NCBI GenBank assembly: GCA_947443645.1
Contig: CANEXF010000008.1
Coordinates: 102,391 to 166,390, forward strand
Reading direction: 5' to 3'
Length of the DNA: 64,000 nt
From: Comamonadaceae bacterium
GTDB lineage: Bacteria > Pseudomonadota > Gammaproteobacteria > Burkholderiales > Burkholderiaceae_C
Part shown: piece by piece, positions 58,620 to 64,000 of the stretch
Numbering within the stretch: position 1 is the stretch's first letter
How the letters are laid out: each line of letters begins with the position of its first letter
The notes under the pieces: generated by a model
What the model saw: only the letters and a program-made list of their open reading frames with translations
Database searches by the model: none
Told to the model about the DNA's origin: nothing
Translations under genes and position numbers: made by a program

Positions 58620-59594
58620 TTACTCAACAACGATTTGAAGTTCCTTGACCAATTGCTGGTTGCGTGCATAGGTGTCACGCGCCAGTTTGGCGGCATCGGC
58701 CGAACTGCCGCCAGTGATTTGCACACCCATGTTGCGCAGGCGCTCCTTGAAGTCGGGTGTGACAAGGATGGCGTTTATTTCGGTGTTCAGGCGCTGGACG
58801 ACCGGTGCAGGCGTGCCGGCGGGCGCAAGAATCTGAAAGAACACCGAAGTCTCCACACCCGGGATGCCCGACTCGGTCAGGGTGGGCAGATTGGGAATCA
58901 GTTCAGAGCGCTGTTTTTCAACCAGCGCAATTGGCACCAGCTTGCCGGCGGCAATGTGCGGCGCTGCACCTGCCAGCGCAACGATGGACATCGGTAGTTC
59001 GCCGGCCAGCACCGCATTGACGGCTGGCAGCACGCCGCGGTAGGGCACGTGGTTTAACTGGGTCGCGGTCGAGCGCTTGAACATTTCGCCGGCGATGTTC
59101 ATGGGCGAGCCGGTGCCCGGGCTTCCGTAGCTGGTGGGACCGTTTTTCTTCAGGTAGGCGACCAGTTCCTGCGGTGTCTTGACGTTGATGGCCGGGTTGA
59201 CGACGATCAGCACGGGTGCGTTGCCTGCCGTGAGGATGGGCGTGAAGTCCTTGATGACATCAAAGTTGGCGCCGCCTGCCTTGGGCGTCAGTATCGGTGC
59301 CATGTAGACGTCGCTGGGCACAATCACGATGGTGTGACCGTCTGGTGCCGAGCGGGCCACGCTGGATGCGCCTACCAGACCGCTGGCGCCTGGGCGGTTG
59401 TCCACAATCACGGGCTGTCCCAGCTTTGCTGGCAATTTTTCTGACAGCATGCGGGCAATCAAATCATTGCTGGAGCCTGGCGCGACCGGCACCACAAAGG
59501 TGATGGCCTTGGTCGGGCTCCAGGTCTGAGCCTGGCCCAGAGCCGGTGACAGCGCCACGACGGCGCAGGCAAGCAGATTTAAAACGCTTTTCAT
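58620..59594 (-). CDS. Bug-type (TctC) periplasmic binding protein
   Basis: 324 residues. A signal peptide (LLACAVVALSPALGQAQ) precedes the family pattern: ITFVVPVAPGSSNDLIARML, VVDNRPGASGLVGA, SYGSPGTGSPMN and HVPYRGVLPAVNAVLAGELP. Bug proteins bind carboxylates for tripartite transporters, but no TctA or TctB gene is near. It is transcribed with the class II aldolase gene. Confidence 0.92.
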   Translation of the reverse strand: MKSVLNLLACAVVALSPALGQAQTWSPTKAITFVVPVAPGSSNDLIARMLSEKLPAKLGQPVIVDNRPGASGLVGASSVARSAPDGHTIVIVPSDVYMAPILTPKAGGANFDVIKDFTPILTAGNAPVLIVVNPAINVKTPQELVAYLKKNGPTSYGSPGTGSPMNIAGEMFKRSTATQLNHVPYRGVLPAVNAVLAGELPMSIVALAGAAPHIAAGKLVPIALVEKQRSELIPNLPTLTESGIPGVETSVFFQILAPAGTPAPVVQRLNTEINAILVTPDFKERLRNMGVQITGGSSADAAKLARDTYARNQQLVKELQIVVE

Positions 59595-59667
59595 GATTTG
59601 TCTCCTGGTTTTAGTTTTTGAACGACGGCTGATAAAAAGGTTTGACTATGCATCAGCTGCCGGATTC

Positions 59668-59973
59668 CTACAATGTGATGTGGATGTTTTTGCCTTGCGT
59701 GAATGACAGCAGTTCTTCGATGGATTCTTCGCGGCCTATGCCCGACTGCACGCTTGAGGTCGTGCAATGCACCGAGGCAAGATTTTTCGTCAATAGGGTC
59801 GCAGTCAGGGCTTAGGCTATACGGTTGACCTGCTCGAGCAGGCTTTCTTCGCCGACTGATTTGATCACCGACAGTGCCCGGCGACGAACTTCTTAATCGG
59901 CGATTCTCATATGCTGGGACAGGCCGGTAAAAACGGTGGCTTGAACATGAAAGCCGCCGCGCAGTTCAGGCAC
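59668..59973 (-). pseudogene. Decayed reading frame with two in-frame stops
   Basis: On the minus strand from GTG 59973 one frame runs 102 codons to TAG 59668 but holds TAA at 59893-59895 and a second TAA about 28 codons later. The peptide between stops is protein-like (EVRRRALSVIKSVGEESL, SVQSGIGREESIEELL). I do not recognise the family. It looks like a gene inactivated by nonsense changes. The wider 59595-60268 gap holds no intact gene. Confidence 0.5.
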
Positions 59974-60120
59974 GTTCGGCAGGGCTGGTCAGTCTCCAAG
60001 CCGGGCAAGCTCCCGTTTGCCGCTGCGACTGCGGCATGGACCTTGTTGCTAGTGGCTCTGGCGCAAGGGTGCAGTGGTTCGCCAGTGCCGGTGTTCCAGC
60101 ATACGGCTCAGGCCAGCCGC

Positions 60121-60330
60121 CCGAGCAAAAGGTACGCCATGAGTGCCTTTTGCACATGCATCCTGTTTTGGTTCCGGCATGCAGCCGCTGGCTGCTTCAC
60201 GTGCGCGTTGCGCACACGAGCCTGCACCGAAGCTTGATGCCGGCGCTAACGCGCCGTCGCCCCGCATGTCATGCGAGCCGACCGAGCAAAAGGTACTCCA
60301 TGAGTGCCTTTTGCACATGCATCCTGTTTT
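60121..60330. repeat. Duplicated argF 3' end
   Basis: CCGAGCAAAAGGTACGCCAT and the next 29 bases (60121-60169) recur at 60282-60330 with one change, 161 bases apart. The second copy is the true argF C-terminus (HVQKALMEYLLLGR); the first is a stray copy just downstream of the gene. The DNA between carries CGGCGCTAACGCGCCG-type palindromes. Confidence 0.85.
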
Positions 60331-61282
60331 CAGCCTCATCCCAGACTACGGACTGTGAGCCATCGATCACATCGGCTTCGACTTCTTCACCGCGATGCGC
60401 GGGCAGGCAGTGCATGAAGAGCGCGTCGGGCTTGGCCGCGCGCATCATTTCTGTGTCCACGCACCAGTCCGCAAAGGCCATTTTTCGCGCTTCGTTCTCG
60501 GCCTCGTAGCCCATGCTGGTCCAGACATCGGTGGTGACCAGGTCAGCGCCGGCGCAGGCCTGCATCGGGTCCTTGAACACCTTGTAGCTCTCGGCTGACC
60601 GAATGCCAGCAATCGACTGGTCTACCTCGTAGCCGCCTGGTGTGCTCAAGTGGACCTTGAAGCCCAGAATCTCGCTGGCCTGCAGCCAGGTGTTGGCCAT
60701 GTTGTTGCCGTCGCCTACCCAGGCCACGGTTTTCCCTTTGATGGAACCGCGGTGCTCGATGTAGGTGAAGATGTCGGCAAGGATCTGGCAAGGGTGAAAC
60801 TCATTGGTCAGGCCGTTGATGACGGGTACGCGTGAGTGCTCGGCAAAGCGGTCGATCTTGCTTTGCTCGTAAGTGCGGATCATCACCAGATCCACCATGC
60901 GGCTGATCACCTTGGCGCTGTCTTCAATCGGCTCGGCGCGACCGAGCTGGCTGCCTTCCGTGGTGAGGTTGACCACGGTGCCGCCCAGCTGGTACATGCC
61001 GGCTTCAAAGCTCACGCGCGTGCGGGTCGAGGCCTTTTCAAAGATCATGACCATGGTGCGGTCCACCAGCGGCTGGTGTTTCTCGTAGGCCTTGAATTTT
61101 TTCTTGATGAGTGCGGCGCGCTCGAAGAGATAGGCGTACTCGTCCGCGTTCAGGTCGCTGAACTGCAAATAGTGTTTGACGGGAATGGCCGTCAAGCCTG
61201 CCACTGCAGTTGCTGCGCTGCCACCCGCGGGGGCTAATTTTCCTTGGGGCTGCCCGGCGGAAAACTGCTTTGGATCGGTCAT
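60269..61282 (-). CDS. argF: Ornithine carbamoyltransferase with N-terminal extension
   Basis: Makes citrulline in arginine synthesis. 337 residues against about 305 usual. The carbamoyl phosphate motif STRTR is at 85-89, HPCQ and FMHCLPAHRGEEV follow. The first 30 residues (MTDPKQFSAGQPQGKLAPAG) are not part of the family and match a translated family B repeat (compare FFPAGPPQGKMRPLGG near 57760). The ATG overlaps the argD stop by four bases. Confidence 0.95.
   Translation of the reverse strand: MTDPKQFSAGQPQGKLAPAGGSAATAVAGLTAIPVKHYLQFSDLNADEYAYLFERAALIKKKFKAYEKHQPLVDRTMVMIFEKASTRTRVSFEAGMYQLGGTVVNLTTEGSQLGRAEPIEDSAKVISRMVDLVMIRTYEQSKIDRFAEHSRVPVINGLTNEFHPCQILADIFTYIEHRGSIKGKTVAWVGDGNNMANTWLQASEILGFKVHLSTPGGYEVDQSIAGIRSAESYKVFKDPMQACAGADLVTTDVWTSMGYEAENEARKMAFADWCVDTEMMRAAKPDALFMHCLPAHRGEEVEADVIDGSQSVVWDEAENRMHVQKALMEYLLLGRLA
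61225..61262. repeat. Family B-like segment coding the argF N-terminal extension
   Basis: CCGCGGGGGCTAATTTTCCT and TGGGGCTGCCCGGCGGAAAA share the order GGGGGC...TTTTCCTTGGGGC...CCxGCGGGAAAA with 57752-57797. In frame it reads FSAGQPQGKLAPAGG. Confidence 0.6.
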
Positions 61283-62496
61283 GCGTTTTTCTCTTTCAGC
61301 AATTGCTTGATCAGCGGCGTCAAAATGGCCACGACTTCGTCGGCTTCATCCGTCGTCATGATGAGTGAGGGCACCATGCGAATCACGGTGTCAGCGGTCA
61401 CGCTGATCAGCAGGCCCTGGTCGGCCGCGCGTTTGAGTAGTTCGCTGCAGGGTTGGGTCAGCTCTATGCCTAGCATCAGGCCGCGGCCGCGAATTTCCTT
61501 GACGCCCGCCTCATCAGCCAGTTCGCGCACCAGCGCTGCGCGCAGGTGTTCGCCAACTTTGACGGCATTGGCAAGCAGGCCGTCTTCTTCCATGATGCGT
61601 ATGGTTTCAACACCGGCGCGCATGGCCAGCGGATTGCCACCGAAAGTCGTACCGTGGTTTCCAGGCTGAAAGATATGCGCGGCTTTCGGGCCTGCGACGA
61701 CCGCGCCAATTGGCACGCCTGAGCCCAGGCCTTTGGCCAGTGGCATCACGTCCGGCTTGATGCCAGACCACTGGTGCGCAAACCATTTGCCGGTGCGGCC
61801 CATGCCGCATTGCACTTCGTCAATCATCAGTAGCCAGTCGCGCTCGTCGCAGAGCGTGCGTATCTGCCGCATGTAGTCGTTGCTCATGGGGTTGACGCCG
61901 CCTTCGCCCTGAATGGCTTCAAAAAACACCGCGACAACATTCGGGTTGTTGGCTGTGGCGGCCTTGATGGCGTCGATGTCGTTCATGGGCACGCGGATAA
62001 AGCCCTCCACCAGGGGACCAAAACCGGCTTGCACCTTGGGGTTGCCGGTGGCGCTTAGCGTGGCAATGCTGCGGCCATGAAAGGCTTTCTCATAGACCAC
62101 AATTTCCGGCTTGTCTATGCCCTTGTCGTGACCGAACTTGCGCGCCAGTTTCAGGGCGGCTTCATTGGCTTCCAGACCGGTGGAGCAGAAAAACACGTTC
62201 TCCAGGCCTGACAACTCCACCAGCTTGGCGGCGAGCGTTTCCTGCAAAGGCACGTGGTAGTAGTTGGAGCAGTGAATCAGCTTGGCGATCTGGTCCTGCA
62301 GGGCCGGCACCAGCTTGGGGTGGTTGTGCCCCAGGGTGTTGACGGCAATGCCGCCCAGCGCGTCAAGGTAGCACTTGCCATTGACGTCCCAGACCCTGCA
62401 GCCCTGGCCATGCGACAGCGCTATAGGCAGGCGGCCATAGGTGTTCATCACGTGGGGGGAAGTGGCCTCGGTGTATTGGGGCAGAGCAGCGGTCAT
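61279..62496 (-). CDS. argD: Acetylornithine aminotransferase
   Basis: PLP aminotransferase that makes N-acetylornithine. 405 residues. EAIQGEGGVNP, LLMIDEVQCGMGRTGKWFAH and the PLP Lys in PLAKGLGSGVPIGA are class III signatures. It overlaps argF by four bases, so the pair is one operon. The divergent DUF3579 gene lies 230 bases upstream. Confidence 0.95.
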   Translation of the reverse strand: MTAALPQYTEATSPHVMNTYGRLPIALSHGQGCRVWDVNGKCYLDALGGIAVNTLGHNHPKLVPALQDQIAKLIHCSNYYHVPLQETLAAKLVELSGLENVFFCSTGLEANEAALKLARKFGHDKGIDKPEIVVYEKAFHGRSIATLSATGNPKVQAGFGPLVEGFIRVPMNDIDAIKAATANNPNVVAVFFEAIQGEGGVNPMSNDYMRQIRTLCDERDWLLMIDEVQCGMGRTGKWFAHQWSGIKPDVMPLAKGLGSGVPIGAVVAGPKAAHIFQPGNHGTTFGGNPLAMRAGVETIRIMEEDGLLANAVKVGEHLRAALVRELADEAGVKEIRGRGLMLGIELTQPCSELLKRAADQGLLISVTADTVIRMVPSLIMTTDEADEVVAILTPLIKQLLKEKNA

Positions 62497-62644
62497 GGGG
62501 AAACTCCGGACTGGGGGCTTGGAAACAAAAGGTCGCCCGGAAAAGGCGACTGTTGTGTGATTTTAGGCGCAGAGACTGCGGCTGTTCCTGATGGTGCGGT
62601 GTCGTCGCAATATCAACCTGTCAGGCTTTGTCGCCAGGTCAGTA

Positions 62645-62663
62645 GTCTTATATAAGATAGAAT
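62645..62663 (+). promoter_or_regulatory. Second GntR-type operator, before the DUF3579 gene
   Basis: GTCTTATATAAGAT (62645-62658) is the exact reverse complement of ATCTTATATAAGAC at 46329-46342. TAGAAT (62658-62663) overlaps its edge and would serve as the -10 box, so binding should block transcription. No good -35 box is seen. Confidence 0.6.
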
Positions 62664-62726
62664 CGTTGTGCGGTGCAACATGGGTTCACACCCGACCCCG
62701 TGGCACACACAAAAACCTTCCATCCG

Positions 62727-63044
62727 ATGGTCTCAAATTCCGCAAAAGAAGTCTTCATTCAGGGCATTACCAGCAACGGCAAAACCTTCAGGCCCAGTGA
62801 TTGGGCTGACAGGTTGTGCGGTGTGATGAGCCAGTTTCGTCCCGGCGGTCCCCAGCCCGGCAGTCACCTGACTTACTCGCCCTGGTGCGTGCCCACCGTG
62901 ATCAACGGCGTCAAGTGCGTGGTGGTCAATGCCGACCTGCGCGAGGCTGAACCCATGGCCTGGGACTTCGCGATCAACTTTGCCAAAGACAACGACCTGC
63001 AACTGGTCGAGGCCTGCCTGATTCCGGACGCTGCCAAAGGCTGA
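62727..63044 (+). CDS. DUF3579-family protein
   Basis: 105 residues from ATG 62727; GTG 62673 is an alternative upstream start. EVFIQGITSNGKTFRPSDWA, MSQFRPGG and CVVVNADLREAEPMAWDF match the DUF3579 family, found near argFD in Burkholderiales. The function is unknown. It is divergent from argD and carries a GntR-type operator before it. Confidence 0.82.
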   Translation: MVSNSAKEVFIQGITSNGKTFRPSDWADRLCGVMSQFRPGGPQPGSHLTYSPWCVPTVINGVKCVVVNADLREAEPMAWDFAINFAKDNDLQLVEACLIPDAAKG

Positions 63045-63139
63045 TTCGGGTTCGTCAGCGAGGTCGGGAGATTAATCAGTTGGGGACCGAGCGACGAGGG
63101 CTTCGCCTGTCCGTCGGTCCGTCCCTCAAAGTATTCCGG

Positions 63140-63224
63140 TGCAAGTGAAGCACGCACTGTGTGCATTTCTGGCTGCGCCAAAACAAAAAAGCCGTCGAAA
63201 GACGGCTTTTTTGCTTCACTTGCA
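63140..63224. terminator. Bidirectional terminator inside a larger inverted repeat
   Basis: GCCGTC-GAAA-GACGGC (63191-63206) has A runs (63185-63190) and T runs (63207-63212), fit to stop both the DUF3579 gene and rpsT. TGCAAGTGAAGC (63140-63151) and GCTTCACTTGCA (63213-63224) form an outer 12-base arm pair. The 243-base gap has no gene. Confidence 0.85.
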
Positions 63225-63287
63225 GCGCACCCTGCAAAACGGCGGACTGTTTATTTAAAGAACAGTCCGGGCGGTTTGCCTAATTGC

Positions 63288-63599
63288 TTAGGCGGCCTTT
63301 GGGGCAGCGAGTGCCAGGGCCTTGACCTTGGTGGACAAGCGGCTCTTGTCGCGTGCGGCCTTGTTTTTGTGGAATATGCCTTTGTCAGCAATCATGTCCA
63401 CGATGCTCTGGGCCTTGGCGAACAGGTCCTGGGCTTTGTCTTTGTCACCAGCGATAACGGCTTTTTCGACGTTTTTCACAGCGGTGCGGTATTTGGAGCG
63501 CAGCGAGGTGTTCGCAGCGTTGAGTTTTGCGTCTTGACGAACGCGTTTACGGCCTGATGCAAGGCGCGGGTTTTTTTTCTTTGGTTTGGCGGTAGCCAT
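63288..63599 (-). CDS. rpsT: 30S ribosomal protein S20
   Basis: 103 residues, basic and helical. [20 protein letters not shown] at the start, [16 protein letters not shown] in the middle and [15 protein letters not shown] near the end are S20 features. It is transcribed alone, convergent to the DUF3579 gene, with a shared terminator. Confidence 0.96.
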   Translation of the reverse strand: MATAKPKKKNPRLASGRKRVRQDAKLNAANTSLRSKYRTAVKNVEKAVIAGDKDKAQDLFAKAQSIVDMIADKGIFHKNKAARDKSRLSTKVKALALAAPKAA

Positions 63600-63663
63600 A
63601 TATAGTTTCCTTTAATCCTGGGAGGAGTCTGCGGATGTTGCAAGCGAAGCCCATGATTATACA

Positions 63664-64000
63664 ACGCCCCCACGGTTGCTCACTGCGTGTAGAGCCCTGC
63701 CCCCCGAGGGGGCCGCCCGCCGGTGGCCCGGCAAAGCCGGTTCCACGGCTTGAACTTGAATCTCTCCGTTGAGCGCAGTGCCATTTCCTCCGTTCCGTCC
63801 CAACAGGACAAGGATGGGTGGCAAGACCTCTTCGCAAGCAGGGGCCGCGGGACTGGCTTTGCCAGACCGCAGGCGCAGCGGCCCTCCCTGTGGCCCGGCG
63901 AAGCCGGTTCCACGGCTTGAACTTGAATCTCTCCGTTGAGCGCAGTGCCATTTCCTCCGTTCCGTCCCAACAGGACAAGGATGGGTGGCAAGACCTCTTC
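63664..64000. repeat. Composite repeat block with a 167-base tandem duplication
   Basis: GGCCCGGCAAAGCCGGTTCC at 63725 recurs at 63892 (one change), and the following bases, including TCTCTCCGTTGAGCGCAGTG and AACAGGACAAGGATGGGTGG, are repeated to the window end, a 167-base period. The left part, CCCCCACGGTTGCTCACTGC and CCCCCCGAGGGGGCCG, matches 33345-33392 in reverse. No gene is seen in 63600-64000. Confidence 0.9.

Noticed and set aside
63664..64000. Possible IS element ends
   Set aside because: A tandem duplication without a transposase frame; no terminal inverted repeats with target duplication were found.

Overview
The window reads as chromosomal DNA of a betaproteobacterium of the order Burkholderiales, most likely family Comamonadaceae (a Polaromonas- or Rhodoferax-like organism). 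This is inferred from gene order (fab genes, then rpoE-rseA-rseB-mucD-lepA-lepB-rnc-era-recO-pdxJ-acpS-nagZ; leuC-entericidin-leuD-leuB-asd-fimV-truA-trpFBA-accD; sdhCDAB-sdhE-gltA) and from the dense short repeats. No rRNA, tRNA, CRISPR array or transposase gene was found.

Layout. 1-1949: the 3' part of a sialidase-like gene and a membrane protein. 2040-5466: fabD-fabG-acpP-fabF (fatty acid synthesis). 5520-19041: the envelope-stress sigma factor with its anti-sigma partners and periplasmic protease, then lepA, lepB, rnc, era, recO, pdxJ, acpS and nagZ, all on the + strand. 19145-21884: an accessory island containing a dead remnant of an integron integrase, an attI-like junction and three gene cassettes, each ended by an attC site (a membrane protein, an LprI-like secreted protein and a BrnT/BrnA toxin-antitoxin pair). 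21885-43379: a long minus-strand series with lysS, a Lon-substrate-domain protein, accD, trpA, trpB, trpF, truA, fimV, asd, leuB, leuD, an entericidin, leuC, a LysR regulator, gltA, sdhE and sdhB-A-D-C. 43635-55633: an FeS-type photolyase with a DUF2256 partner, a GntR regulator divergent from mdh, a CitE-like lyase, acnB and acnA. 55630-59594: a flavin monooxygenase, an SDR, a class II aldolase and a Bug-type binding protein. 60269-64000: argF-argD, a DUF3579 gene, rpsT and a tandem repeat.

The genes join into a few themes. Most of the TCA cycle is in 18 kb (gltA, sdhCDAB, mdh, acnB, acnA), and a 14-base GntR-type operator beside mdh recurs exactly in front of the DUF3579 gene. Leucine, tryptophan, arginine and aspartate-family biosynthesis genes are interleaved with it.

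Two features stand out. First, the small fossil integron: its integrase has lost most of its length and the retained C-terminal piece has Asp where the catalytic Tyr should be, yet the cassette boundaries are still legible. Second, at least two families of short hairpin repeats occur between genes and also appear inside coding sequences without breaking the frame (rseB signal peptide, trpF, a CitE-like gene, acnA, the argF N-terminus), so repeat spread seems to have added peptide segments to core enzymes. Starts were chosen by eye from start codons, Shine-Dalgarno-like sequences and family lengths; no database search was possible.
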